DNA of 64,000 nucleotides from contig JABDMH010000046.1 in assembly GCA_013001595.1 (NCBI GenBank), positions 1 through 64,000 of the forward strand, read 5' to 3'. Positions 33,949 through 43,091 of the stretch are shown piece by piece (the first letter of the stretch is position 1; each line of letters opens with the position of its first letter). The notes beneath the pieces were generated by a model. It was not told the origin of the DNA. It saw only the letters and a list, made by a program, of their open reading frames with translations, and searched no databases. A program made the translations under genes and the position numbers. The DNA comes from Saprospiraceae bacterium (GTDB taxonomy: Bacteria; Bacteroidota; Bacteroidia; Chitinophagales; Saprospiraceae).

Positions 33949-34782
33949 TTACGGAGTGCTAATATCTGGGCATTTTATGTTGCCAAAATAGCGTACGATG
34001 CCGATCTGCAAGAAATGGTAAGCATCCTTATTATTCGAGTCTCCACGTTGACGGCCTTCCATGCCAAATAGATTACCCTCAACATCTGGCACTGATGGGT
34101 CAGATGCCAACACTGCAATGTCACCACGAACACCACGCAATTCTCCCTTGTTGGGATAGGTGGTACTGACATCATCCAGATAGTCGGTGAATAATTTTCT
34201 AAAACTCAATTCGACATTCAGACTCCATTCATCAGTCAGATCAAACTTTAAGCCCGCGCCAAAATTAATGCCTCTTTGAAACGTGGAATATTCTTCACCA
34301 ATGAATTGTCCCTCCGTACCCAAGTCCCTCAAAGGAGGTGTCTTTTCATCGTTGTAAATGGCGTATGGATTGTAGGTGAAAATGGAAAATCCTGCAAAGA
34401 GATAAGGCGTATAGAAATGATCTCGGCTACCATGAAAGTAGGGGAAGAAATTAAATTCCAACTGACCACTCAGATCACCTATGTGTGAACGAAAGTTGAT
34501 GTTGCGGCGCTGTTCAAAAGCATTATCCGACCAAGCATCGTCTGCTCTGACAAAGCCATAATTGCCAGATACCTTAAAACAAATGCGATGATTAAAGTTA
34601 TAGCGTGCAATCAAACCTGCCGCTTGTCCCGGATGGGTGATGTCAAACTGGGTATTTAGGTCGCCAGTATAAAATGCACCACCGATCCAAGCGCCCAATT
34701 CATATCCTTGTTGTCCGTAAACTCCCACAGATAGTATGGATGCCAAAACGCTAGAGAGAAAAATATTTCGAAAATTCTTCAT
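33949..34782 (-). CDS. DUF6089/PorG-like outer-membrane protein
   Basis: The 277-aa exported protein has a signal peptide (IFLSSVLASILSVGVYGQ) and an eight-strand-like barrel. It begins YELGAWIGGAFYTGDLNTQF and ends with FLQIGIVRYFGNIKCP, the pattern of DUF6089 proteins that include PorG, an outer-membrane component linked to the type IX secretion machinery. This fits a cell that uses the T9SS substrate at 7978. DUF6089 has several paralogues per genome, so PorG itself is not certain. Confidence 0.75.
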   Translation of the reverse strand: MKNFRNIFLSSVLASILSVGVYGQQGYELGAWIGGAFYTGDLNTQFDITHPGQAAGLIARYNFNHRICFKVSGNYGFVRADDAWSDNAFEQRRNINFRSHIGDLSGQLEFNFFPYFHGSRDHFYTPYLFAGFSIFTYNPYAIYNDEKTPPLRDLGTEGQFIGEEYSTFQRGINFGAGLKFDLTDEWSLNVELSFRKLFTDYLDDVSTTYPNKGELRGVRGDIAVLASDPSVPDVEGNLFGMEGRQRGDSNNKDAYHFLQIGIVRYFGNIKCPDISTP

Positions 34783-34920
34783 GTGTGCGTTGCCAAAAGC
34801 TACTATTCAACGGCAAATGATAGCTCCTATTGTTTCAAAAGTCGTTTGATAAGTTGCCAATGGTACAGAAGATCACAAACCAAGCCAAATATTTTGGCAA
34901 AGTGAGTGGATGCTCAAAAG

Positions 34921-35982
34921 TCAATCCTTATTGGCAAGTTGTCCGCAAGCCGCATCAATATCCTTTCCGCGGCTACGTCGTACTGTGACGGCCACACCAA
35001 GTTTAGATAATGTGGTGGCAAATCGATCCAAGCGGTCCTCATTAGATTTGGCGAATTGCACACCCTCGACCCGATTGTATTCGATGATATTTACCATCAC
35101 TGGCAGTCCACCACAAAATTCTGCCAGTGTCTTAGCATCCGCTTCACCATCATTAAAGTTTTGAAAGGCTATGTATTCAAGGGTGATTTTATTTCTGGTC
35201 TTCAGATAAAATTCTAGCAATGCACTCTTTAATGAAGACAGGTTGTTCTGCTCGTTGATGGGCATAATTTCATTTCGCTTCTGGTCATCTGCAGCATGCA
35301 GCGATAGAGCCAGATTAAAGCGTACTTTATCTTCCGCCAATTTGTAAATCATTTTAGCTATGCCTGCCGTACTAACGGTAATGCGGCGCGGCGACATGCC
35401 CAACCCTTCCGGTGAGGTAATCTTGGCGATGGATTCCATAACTGGTCTATAGGCCAGCAGTGGCTCGCCCATGCCCATATAGACAATATTCGTTATGGGG
35501 CGGCCATAATTCTCCTGGCTTTGTTGGTTCACTTGAAATACCTGATCGTAGATCTCGGCAGCGGTTAGATTTCGAACTCGATCCATTTGGCCAGTAGCGC
35601 AAAATTTGCACGATAAGGAGCATCCCACTTGCGAACTCACACATACCGTGTAGCGCTTCTCTGAAGGCATTGGAATAAGAACAGACTCGATCAGTTGATC
35701 ATCGAATAATCTAAAGCGAAATTTAATGGTTCCATCGCTACTCTTCTGCATCTTATCGACTCTGATAGATCGCAACTCAAAGTGTTTTACCAATTCTCCT
35801 CTGAAAGACTTGGGAAGATTACTCATATCGTCAAAATCCTTTGCCCCTTTCTGCCAGAGCCACTGCCACACTTGAGCTGCTCGATAGCGGGGCTGCCGGC
35901 ATTCTTGCACTACAAAAGTTTCCAGATCTTCCTTCGATAGGGTCCGAATGTCATTCTGTACCGTCACTTTATCCATGCGCAC
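34921..35982 (-). CDS. rlmN: 23S rRNA (adenine2503-C2)/tRNA methyltransferase RlmN
   Basis: This 353-aa radical-SAM enzyme methylates C2 of A2503 in 23S rRNA and A37 of some tRNAs. The CxxxCxxC cluster motif is in VGCSLSCKFCATGQ (about residues 118-131). The family features NIVYMGMGEPLL, ISTAG-like ITVSTAGIAKMI and the C-terminal catalytic cysteine in AACGQL are present. Length is normal. Confidence 0.95.
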   Translation of the reverse strand: MRMDKVTVQNDIRTLSKEDLETFVVQECRQPRYRAAQVWQWLWQKGAKDFDDMSNLPKSFRGELVKHFELRSIRVDKMQKSSDGTIKFRFRLFDDQLIESVLIPMPSEKRYTVCVSSQVGCSLSCKFCATGQMDRVRNLTAAEIYDQVFQVNQQSQENYGRPITNIVYMGMGEPLLAYRPVMESIAKITSPEGLGMSPRRITVSTAGIAKMIYKLAEDKVRFNLALSLHAADDQKRNEIMPINEQNNLSSLKSALLEFYLKTRNKITLEYIAFQNFNDGEADAKTLAEFCGGLPVMVNIIEYNRVEGVQFAKSNEDRLDRFATTLSKLGVAVTVRRSRGKDIDAACGQLANKD

Positions 35983-36101
35983 AAAGATAGCCTTTCTGCC
36001 AGGTGCACTAAGGCTTGGCCACTGCGAAGCGAGTTTTCCATGCTTCTACCCACTAGCTTTACCTTATCTTCGTTAGATAAGTTGGAGCGCACCAAAAATC
36101 T

Positions 36102-37265
36102 ATGAACATATACCAGAAAAGAAGTGCTTGGAAGATAGCCATGATGGTGGCAGGACTTCTGATCATGGTGGTGGTAGTCATCTATACTACTTATCTTGCT
36201 GAGCAACTCGAGCAAGGTGTGCGCAACAGTGTTAATCTCCTGGCCAAAGCTCAGGAGGACGTCGCCAAAGATCCGGGTAATATGGACCGCGACTTGACGA
36301 TGTCCCTCGAGATTATCCAAGCGAACAATACCATTCCCATTATCGTACTCAACGATAATAACGACCTGGATTGGCGGAATTTTCCCGAAGGGTCTACGGA
36401 AGAAGACATCCGCAAGGATCTAGAAAAGTTGAAAAATTCAGGCATGGAGCCCGTAGTGTACACCGGTATCGGTTTCGAGCAGCTGATCTACTTCAAATCT
36501 CCCCGGTCTCTACAGATGCTCACCTATTTTCCCATTGTGATGTTGCTGCTTCTCGCCGTCTTTATGACATTCGGGTATTTCATGTTGAGCACCAGTCGCA
36601 AAGCTGAGCAAAATCAGGTCTGGGTAGGTATGGCTAAGGAGACTGCTCACCAGCTGGGTACGCCCATCAGTGCCATTGTGGCTTGGATCGAACACTTGCG
36701 TGCGATGGCTGTAGGTAAAACTGACACCCTAGAAGTCCTGGATGAACTAACCGATGATGTGGGTCGGTTGGAGCTCATTGCCGACCGATTTTCTAAGATC
36801 GGCTCCGCACCTAAATTGGAGCAGATTGACATTTACGATGAGTTGCTTGACGCAATGAATTATATGCAGCGCAGGGCTTCCCGCAGGGTGCAATTTGAAT
36901 TTCCTGAAAGCAATGGCACCCCATTGTATGTGAATATAAACTCTCATCTTTTCAATTGGGTGATCGAAAACTTGATCCGCAATGCACTCGATGCCATGGA
37001 TGGTGAGGGCCTCATCAAAGCGGAAGTTGAAGATCAAAATGGATATGTCGTCATCGATATTTCAGATACGGGCAAAGGTATTGCCTCTTCAAAACAGAAA
37101 ATGGTCTTTCAACCAGGTTTCACCACAAAAAAGAGGGGTTGGGGGCTGGGATTGTCCTTGGCAAAACGAATCATTGAGAACTATCACCAAGGCAAGATCT
37201 TTATCAAGAAATCTGAACCTAATGTGGGCACAACTTTTACCATCAAGTTGCCCAAAAAAGTCTAA
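36102..37265 (+). CDS. Orphan sensor histidine kinase
   Basis: The 387-aa kinase has two membrane helices (IAMMVAGLLIMVVVVIYTTYL and MLTYFPIVMLLLLAVFMTFGYFML) around a periplasmic sensor of about 100 residues. A HisKA-like region follows with the phosphoacceptor in ETAHQLGTPISAIVAW (about residue 182). The HATPase domain has the N-box NLIRNALDAMDG, DTGKGIASS and the G2 box KRGWGLGLSLAKRII. No response regulator is adjacent. It probably autophosphorylates and signals to a distant partner; the ligand is unknown. Confidence 0.9.
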   Translation: MNIYQKRSAWKIAMMVAGLLIMVVVVIYTTYLAEQLEQGVRNSVNLLAKAQEDVAKDPGNMDRDLTMSLEIIQANNTIPIIVLNDNNDLDWRNFPEGSTEEDIRKDLEKLKNSGMEPVVYTGIGFEQLIYFKSPRSLQMLTYFPIVMLLLLAVFMTFGYFMLSTSRKAEQNQVWVGMAKETAHQLGTPISAIVAWIEHLRAMAVGKTDTLEVLDELTDDVGRLELIADRFSKIGSAPKLEQIDIYDELLDAMNYMQRRASRRVQFEFPESNGTPLYVNINSHLFNWVIENLIRNALDAMDGEGLIKAEVEDQNGYVVIDISDTGKGIASSKQKMVFQPGFTTKKRGWGLGLSLAKRIIENYHQGKIFIKKSEPNVGTTFTIKLPKKV

Positions 37266-37277
37266 GTCAGGGTTAGG

Positions 37278-38138
37278 TTAGAAACTAAACCCTAACGAAA
37301 ACTGATAACTTACTTGCTTATCTGTAGCATCTCCTTTGGCTGGAACAGTACCATCGAAAGTATCGTAGACAATCTCAGTGGAGGCTCGCTTCACATCAAG
37401 CATACCAAAGTTTGCTCTACCCCCAATGTATAAGCCTTCATTGAAATAGAACAGCGCACCTACATTGAGCCCGAAGTCCAAAAAATGGAAGAGGCTACCA
37501 TCCTTCTCATCATATTCGTAGTAGGCTCCGATCTCCTTGGGAAGAGAGAGCTGTGATGCGCCAATGCGCACTATTTCTTCGTTATCAAAGTTCGCCTCGC
37601 CAGCCTCGTCCCGATAATATTGATGATCTAGATTGAGGGTAAACTCATCAAACAGGGGCTCGCTGCCAGTAAACCTCAATTGACCTACTCCCGTAGAGCC
37701 TGCCAATAGGCCAATATTAATGCCCCCCTGCAGTTCCAAGGGACCAAACTTGCCATAAAGCAGAAAGGGGAAATCTAAGTAATCATTGGAAATGCTCACA
37801 TTCATTATTCGCGTTCCTTTAGCCAAAATGTTGGTTGATTGATCTTGCAAATGGAAAAAAGACGGGCCATCGTAGAAAAAGTCCCCACCTTTCTGCGAAT
37901 ACATGAACTCCCCCTTTACGCCAAAGAGATCGGTAATGGAATAGGATAAAATAATGCCCAGGTGGAAGCCCGATGTACTTTCATAGCGCCCATTTTCGAA
38001 AGCACCCTGGATCTTGGAGGAATTGAGACCTGCCTTAAAACCGTAACTCAGCCGGCTTTGAGCCCAAGTTGATGACGGAATCAAAAAACAAGTAGAGACG
38101 ATCAGGAATGACAGAACTCGGAGTGCTCGCATGACCAT
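37278..38138 (-). CDS. PorT-family outer-membrane beta-barrel protein
   Basis: The 286-aa protein has a signal peptide (VLSFLIVSTCFLIPSSTWAQ) and a barrel with the PorT/porin-family N-terminal strand LSYGFKAGLNSSKIQGAFEN. Further strands include GFHLGIILSYSITDLFGVKGEFMYSQKGG, and it ends YQFSLGFSF with terminal phenylalanine. Proteins of this broad Bacteroidota group are usually of unknown function. It converges with the histidine kinase gene, 12 bp apart. Confidence 0.8.
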   Translation of the reverse strand: MVMRALRVLSFLIVSTCFLIPSSTWAQSRLSYGFKAGLNSSKIQGAFENGRYESTSGFHLGIILSYSITDLFGVKGEFMYSQKGGDFFYDGPSFFHLQDQSTNILAKGTRIMNVSISNDYLDFPFLLYGKFGPLELQGGINIGLLAGSTGVGQLRFTGSEPLFDEFTLNLDHQYYRDEAGEANFDNEEIVRIGASQLSLPKEIGAYYEYDEKDGSLFHFLDFGLNVGALFYFNEGLYIGGRANFGMLDVKRASTEIVYDTFDGTVPAKGDATDKQVSYQFSLGFSF

Positions 38139-38183
38139 GTTCTTTCAATTTTATCGGGCAATATTCACTAAACGACAGAATCA

Positions 38184-38191
38184 TAAATTTG
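38184..38191 (+). promoter_or_regulatory. Candidate -7 box for trmB
   Basis: TAAATTTG fits the TANNTTTG consensus and lies 19 bp before the trmB ATG. A matching -33 element was not evident. Confidence 0.35.
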
Positions 38192-38210
38192 TGGCGCGAA
38201 AATAACATAC

Positions 38211-38906
38211 ATGAGTCGCAGGAACAAATTAGAGAAATTTGCGGAGTTACTTACTTTTCCCAACGTTTATCAAAACTACCACTACAAAAATCCTCGTCTG
38301 CAAGGTACTCATGGGCAGGAAGTCGACCTTAAGGGTCGGTGGTGTTCCGAACATTTCAAGAATGATGCACCGCTGGTGGTAGAGTTGGCATGTGGCGGAG
38401 GAGAGTACACCCTGGCTCTTGCGGAACAGTACCCCATGAAAAATTTCGTTGGTGTAGACATCAAAGGCAATCGCATTTGGAAAGGGGCACGAAAAGCCCT
38501 CGAAGCCGACCTGCGAAATGTTGCTTTCCTGCGCACACGCATCGAACAACTCATGCATTTTTTTGCCCCTGATGAAATTGATGAAATATGGATCACTTTT
38601 CCCGACCCTTTCCTGCGAAAAAGTAAAGCCAACAGAAGACTGACCTCGCCACATTTTCTAGACACTTATTGGACATTGCTAAAAAAAGATGGCGAAGTAC
38701 ATCTAAAGACCGACTCTCCCGAATTGTTTGCATTTACTTTGGACTCCTTACAAGAACACCGCTCTTGTGAAGTCATTTGCGCCGATCATGACATCTATAG
38801 TAAAACACTTACCCAACCTGAATTGGCCATACAGACTTTCTATGAGAAAATGCACCTGGCCGAAGGAAAGACCATTAAACACATACAATTCCGCTTCCGC
38901 TCCTAG
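38211..38906 (+). CDS. trmB: tRNA (guanine46-N7)-methyltransferase
   Basis: The 231-aa class-I SAM methyltransferase makes m7G46 in tRNA. The SAM-binding motif VVELACGGGEYTLALAE lies near residues 63-79, and FVGVDIKGNRIWKGARKA follows. The TrmB-specific IWITFPDPFLRKSKANRRLTS is near 126. Substrate-recognition segments EVHLKTDSPELF and the tail are intact. It converges with thiL. Confidence 0.93.
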   Translation: MSRRNKLEKFAELLTFPNVYQNYHYKNPRLQGTHGQEVDLKGRWCSEHFKNDAPLVVELACGGGEYTLALAEQYPMKNFVGVDIKGNRIWKGARKALEADLRNVAFLRTRIEQLMHFFAPDEIDEIWITFPDPFLRKSKANRRLTSPHFLDTYWTLLKKDGEVHLKTDSPELFAFTLDSLQEHRSCEVICADHDIYSKTLTQPELAIQTFYEKMHLAEGKTIKHIQFRFRS

Positions 38907-38915
38907 GAGACACTG

Positions 38916-39950
38916 TCAGAAATGTCGCCAGCCTTGTGCTTTGATGTCGTGGATATTGCCGCCTTTGGTATGGAGCTTAATGCCTTGATCTCTGTCCGTA
39001 AGTTCTCCCATGATGTAAATATCTGGCAACAGCCGAACTTCGGGTAGGTCTTTGGGATCGATTGTAAAAAGCAACTCATAATCCTCACCGCCACTGAGGG
39101 CACAAGTGATTGGATCAAGCTGAAATTTCAGCGCCATTTGCTGGGCTTCAGGATGAATAGGCACCCCACTTTCTTCGACAAATGCACCAACATTTGATTG
39201 CTTGCAAATGTGCATCAGGTCAGATGCCAATCCATCTGACACGTCAATCATAGCCGTAGGGACCACCTTAGATTTTGCCAGGTACTTGACCATATCATTG
39301 CGTGCCTCTGGTTTGAGTTGCCGGCCAATGATGTATTGTTGGTCTTCAAGATCAGGCTGGGTGTCGGGCTCGGAAAGATACACTTGCTTTTCTCGCTCTA
39401 AGATCTGTAATCCCAGATATGCAGCGCCCAGATTGCCCGTTACGCAGATAATGTCACCGACCTTCGCTCCAGATCGATAAGTGATTTTTGCAGGTGCAAC
39501 TTGTCCCACAGCCGTCACAGAAATCACCAACCCCTGTTGGGATGAAGCGGTATCGCCCCCAACTAGGTCAACCTTATAGTAATCGCAAGCTGCTTTTATT
39601 CCTGCATAGAGTTCTTCCACTGCCTCCAATGAAAAACGACTGGATAGGCCAATGCTCACCGTCACTTGACCTGGTGTCGCATTCATGGCATAAATGTCGG
39701 AGAGATTTACGACCACAGCCTTATATCCGAGGTGCTTCAATGGCGTGTACATCAGATCAAAATGAATGCCTTCGAGCAGAAGATCGGTGGAAACAACCGT
39801 GTAAAGGCCTCCCCCTTTTATAACCGCGGCATCATCTCCTACACCTTTGACGGTGCCAGGTTGATAGCTTTCAAATTGGGCAGTAAGTTTGTCAATGAGA
39901 CCGAATTCACCGAGCTCTCCGATTTCTGTTCTCTTTTCTTTTTCTTCCAT
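38916..39950 (-). CDS. thiL: Thiamine-monophosphate kinase
   Basis: The ATG at 39950 (MEEKEKRTEIGELGEFGLI) gives 344 aa; the upstream start in the ORF track adds 27 unlikely residues. PurM/ThiL-fold motifs are present: GVGDDAAVI (about residues 38-46), LGYKAVVVNLSDIYAMNATPG, VDLVGGDTASS, DVSDGLASDLMHIC and LSGGEDYELLFT. It phosphorylates thiamine monophosphate to the active cofactor thiamine diphosphate. No other thi gene is in the window, apart from the possibly related YjbQ. Confidence 0.93.
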   Translation of the reverse strand: MEEKEKRTEIGELGEFGLIDKLTAQFESYQPGTVKGVGDDAAVIKGGGLYTVVSTDLLLEGIHFDLMYTPLKHLGYKAVVVNLSDIYAMNATPGQVTVSIGLSSRFSLEAVEELYAGIKAACDYYKVDLVGGDTASSQQGLVISVTAVGQVAPAKITYRSGAKVGDIICVTGNLGAAYLGLQILEREKQVYLSEPDTQPDLEDQQYIIGRQLKPEARNDMVKYLAKSKVVPTAMIDVSDGLASDLMHICKQSNVGAFVEESGVPIHPEAQQMALKFQLDPITCALSGGEDYELLFTIDPKDLPEVRLLPDIYIMGELTDRDQGIKLHTKGGNIHDIKAQGWRHF

Positions 39951-40046
39951 AGATCTTGTCCCTATGTAAAAGGAATGGGGCAAAGATGGATACTTTTTCC
40001 TTCTGTCATTCACAATCGATGTATGAATCACTAAATTTAGACCATA

Positions 40047-40829
40047 ATGGAGAAGAAATTTTCACTGGAAGGAAAACGCGCGATCGTAACCGGGGCAGGG
40101 AGCGGCATCGGTGAAGCGATCGGCGTAAATTTTGCCCAAGCTGGTGCTTTTGTTTATCTGCTTGATATAAACGACAGCACAGGTGTAGCTGATCGCATCA
40201 GGCAATCTGGAGGAGCAGCTACATTTTGTGCCTGCGACGTTTCCATTCAGCAAGAGGTCGATGCCACCATGGCAACAATTAGATCCGACGGTCCCATAGA
40301 TATCCTGGTAAATAATGCTGGCATTGCACACATAGGTAGTGCTTCGGAAACGGATCCCAAAGCCTTTGATCAGGTCTTGCAGGTCAACGTTTATGGAGTG
40401 TACCATTGTTTGCACGCCGTCCTTCCCTACATGCAAAAAGATGGTGGTGGTGTGATCCTGAATATTGCCTCTACCCTATCATCGGTAGCCATACCACGTA
40501 GGTTTGCTTATGGAGCAAGCAAGGGAGCAGTATTGACCATGACTTATTCAGTGGCATTGGATTATATTGAAGACCACATTCGTTGCAACGCCATATCACC
40601 CGGTCGCGTTCACACTGCCTTTGTTGATGGATACATTGCTAAGAATTATCCAGGGAGGGAACAGGAGATGCTGCATAAACTGTCTAGCGACCATCCCATC
40701 GGACGCATGGCCCAACCATCGGAAATCGCCGACCTGGCACTTTTTCTCTGCTCAGATGAATCAGCATTCATTACCGGTAGCAACCACCCCATAGATGGTG
40801 GATTTACAAAACTGGTTAAGCCAGGCTAG
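40047..40829 (+). CDS. SDR-family dehydrogenase, probably acting on a sugar-acid derivative
   Basis: The 260-aa classical short-chain dehydrogenase has the NAD-binding TGAGSGIGEAIG (about residues 15-26), NNAGIAHIG (about 90), catalytic serine in NIASTLSS and YGASKGAV (Tyr and Lys, about 154-158). The C-terminus (HPIGRMAQPSEIADLALFLCSDE...PIDGGF) resembles enzymes annotated as 2-keto-3-deoxy-L-fuconate dehydrogenase. A fumarylacetoacetate-hydrolase-fold gene follows 190 bp downstream, which fits the non-phosphorylative fucose/rhamnose route. The substrate is inferred. Confidence 0.85.
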   Translation: MEKKFSLEGKRAIVTGAGSGIGEAIGVNFAQAGAFVYLLDINDSTGVADRIRQSGGAATFCACDVSIQQEVDATMATIRSDGPIDILVNNAGIAHIGSASETDPKAFDQVLQVNVYGVYHCLHAVLPYMQKDGGGVILNIASTLSSVAIPRRFAYGASKGAVLTMTYSVALDYIEDHIRCNAISPGRVHTAFVDGYIAKNYPGREQEMLHKLSSDHPIGRMAQPSEIADLALFLCSDESAFITGSNHPIDGGFTKLVKPG

Positions 40830-41019
40830 TCTGTTCTCGACCTATCAATCATGACCTACTGCAAAAGCAGTGACCTCAGGTTCCTATGAGAAGTATTACC
40901 TCCTGATCGGAAGATGTGACCAGATTCAGTGATGCTTTAAGTTCGACATCTGGATTTCGGATTCGACTTGGCCGAACCTTCTAGAAGTAATACCTTCACA
41001 TCCCTAAACAAACACAAAG

Positions 41020-41874
41020 ATGAAGCTAATAAGATTTGGTGATCAGGGTAATGAACAGCCCGGAGTTCTTAAAGATGGAAAGCGCCTCGATACCTCAGAA
41101 TTTGGTGAAGATTTTGATCAGCACTTCTATGGCACCGACGGACCGGCTCGTCTGGCTCAGTGGCTAGAAGCTCATGAGTCAGCATGTCCCATTGTCTCCG
41201 ATGAGGCCAGACTGGGTGCGCCGATCGCCTCACCCAGTAAGATCATTTGTATAGGCCTAAACTACGCTGCACATGCACGCGAGAGTGGGCTTGATATTCC
41301 AACAACCCCAATCATCTTTGCCAAGGCGACCTCCGCTATTTGTGGACCTTACGATGATGTGATCATACCAAAAAACAGCACCAAAACGGATTGGGAAGTG
41401 GAATTGGCCATCGTCATAGGAAAAAAAGCATCGTATGTCAGTGAGGAAAACGCCTTGGATCATGTGGCCGGATATGTACTGCACAACGATGTCAGTGAGC
41501 GTGCATTCCAACTCGAACATGGTGGCCAGTGGGTAAAAGGAAAAAGCTGCGACACCTTTGCGCCCTTAGGCCCTTGGGTGGCCACCAAAGATGAGATCAA
41601 AGATCCCAATGATTTGAGACTTTGGTTAAAGATCAATGGTGAAATGCTGCAAGACAGTACGACCGCTGACTTTGTATTTAATACACAGCACCTCGTATCT
41701 TATCTGAGTCAATACATGTCCTTATTGCCAGGTGACATCATATCTACGGGCACGCCATCTGGGGTTGGTCTGGGATTTGATCCGCCGCGATACTTGAAGC
41801 CCGGCGACGTTATGGAATTGGGCATAGATGGATTGGGAGTCTCCAAACAGACTGCTGTAGCTTATAAAGGGTAG
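41020..41874 (+). CDS. Fumarylacetoacetate hydrolase family protein
   Basis: The 284-aa protein has an N-terminal cap (KLIRFGDQGNEQPGVLKDG) and the FAH fold. Metal-binding acidic motifs are DWEVELAIVIGKKA (about residues 125-138) and LHNDVSERAFQ, with KSCDTFAPLGPWV and GDIISTGTPSGVGLG as family signatures. Relatives hydrolyse or decarboxylate 2,4-diketo acids. With the SDR next door, a 2,4-diketo-3-deoxy-L-fuconate-type hydrolase is a reasonable guess, but this family is often mis-specified. Confidence 0.87.
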   Translation: MKLIRFGDQGNEQPGVLKDGKRLDTSEFGEDFDQHFYGTDGPARLAQWLEAHESACPIVSDEARLGAPIASPSKIICIGLNYAAHARESGLDIPTTPIIFAKATSAICGPYDDVIIPKNSTKTDWEVELAIVIGKKASYVSEENALDHVAGYVLHNDVSERAFQLEHGGQWVKGKSCDTFAPLGPWVATKDEIKDPNDLRLWLKINGEMLQDSTTADFVFNTQHLVSYLSQYMSLLPGDIISTGTPSGVGLGFDPPRYLKPGDVMELGIDGLGVSKQTAVAYKG

Positions 41875-42053
41875 AAAAAGGAAAAAGGGTAGAAGAGGGT
41901 GAAAGGGGTCAAAAGTTGCAACGGCGGATATATTCCGCAGATTGACCAACACGCCAATAAGCCATTTCATCAACATCCCAATACGACAATACGCAATACC
42001 CTAAACAAAGTGGCAATCGACTTAGTTAGAGTTCTTGGGAGTAAGCACCATTC

Positions 42054-43091
42054 ATGCCACTGATCGAATTTAAGAAGGAAGGACTGTATGTACCTGCCGC
42101 CGACGTCTACATTGACCCCTGGAGGCGTGTACGTAAGGCTTTGATCACCCACGGCCACTCAGATCATGCTCGTTGGGGTCACCAGCAATACATCTGTTCC
42201 CATCATAGCAAACCGATCATCAAACATCGGCTCGGAGACATCAATGTGCATGGTGTAGCTTATGGTGAGGAGCTGTCCGTCAATGGGGTGAAATTCACCT
42301 TCTTTCCGGCCGGACACATTGTTGGATCCGCTCAAATCAGGGTCGAGCATCAAGGTGAGGTATGGGTGGTCTCTGGAGACTACAAGACTGAAGATGATGG
42401 CATCAGCGGTACTTTTTCCCCGATCAAATGTCATACGTTCATTACCGAATGTACCTTTGGCTTACCCATCTACACCTGGGTTCCCCAGCAACAAGTCTTT
42501 GATAAAATCAACCACTGGTGGTCTACAAATCAAGCGAATGGAGTGACCAGCATATTGATGGGGTATAGCCTGGGAAAAGCACAAAGGCTGCTGGCAGGAA
42601 TTGATGCCAGTATTGGGCCGATCTACACACATGGAGCAGTGGAGCAGATGAATGCCGTCATAAAGACGGCAGGTATTCCTTTGCCACCTACCAAGTACCT
42701 CAACAAAGAAGTGACCGAGAAAGAATTGGCCGGCAGCCTAGTCATCACCCCACAGGGAGCCACGAGATCAACCTGGATGAAAAGATTCGGACAAGTTTCA
42801 CTCGCCAATGCTTCGGGATGGATGCAATTGCGAGGAGCCCGACGCAGGGGTGGGGCAGACCGCGGTTTCGTATTGTCTGATCATGCCGATTGGCAAGGAC
42901 TCAATGATGCCATAACTGCGACTGGTGCAGAGACCGTCTATGCCACTCATGGATATACGAATGTTTTTAAGCAGTGGCTTGACAGCAGGGGTTTGGATGC
43001 AAGGGTGGTCCAGACAAAATTTGAAGGGGAGTTATCAGAAGAGAATTCGGTAGAATCGAGCCAATCAGATAAATTGCCAAGTGACGAATGA
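42054..43091 (+). CDS. Ligase-associated DNA exonuclease (metallo-beta-lactamase/beta-CASP fold)
   Basis: The 345-aa protein begins with a metallo-beta-lactamase motif THGHSDHARWG (about residues 33-43), then FPAGHIVGSAQIRV and VSGDYKTEDDGIS with metal-binding aspartate and histidine. A beta-CASP-like part has GYSLGKAQRLL and FVLSDHADWQGL. It belongs to the bacterial ligase-associated exonuclease family, homologous to SNM1/Artemis-type nucleases. The stop overlaps the DNA ligase start by 4 bp, so the two are co-translated, probably for end processing before ligation. Confidence 0.92.
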   Translation: MPLIEFKKEGLYVPAADVYIDPWRRVRKALITHGHSDHARWGHQQYICSHHSKPIIKHRLGDINVHGVAYGEELSVNGVKFTFFPAGHIVGSAQIRVEHQGEVWVVSGDYKTEDDGISGTFSPIKCHTFITECTFGLPIYTWVPQQQVFDKINHWWSTNQANGVTSILMGYSLGKAQRLLAGIDASIGPIYTHGAVEQMNAVIKTAGIPLPPTKYLNKEVTEKELAGSLVITPQGATRSTWMKRFGQVSLANASGWMQLRGARRRGGADRGFVLSDHADWQGLNDAITATGAETVYATHGYTNVFKQWLDSRGLDARVVQTKFEGELSEENSVESSQSDKLPSDE

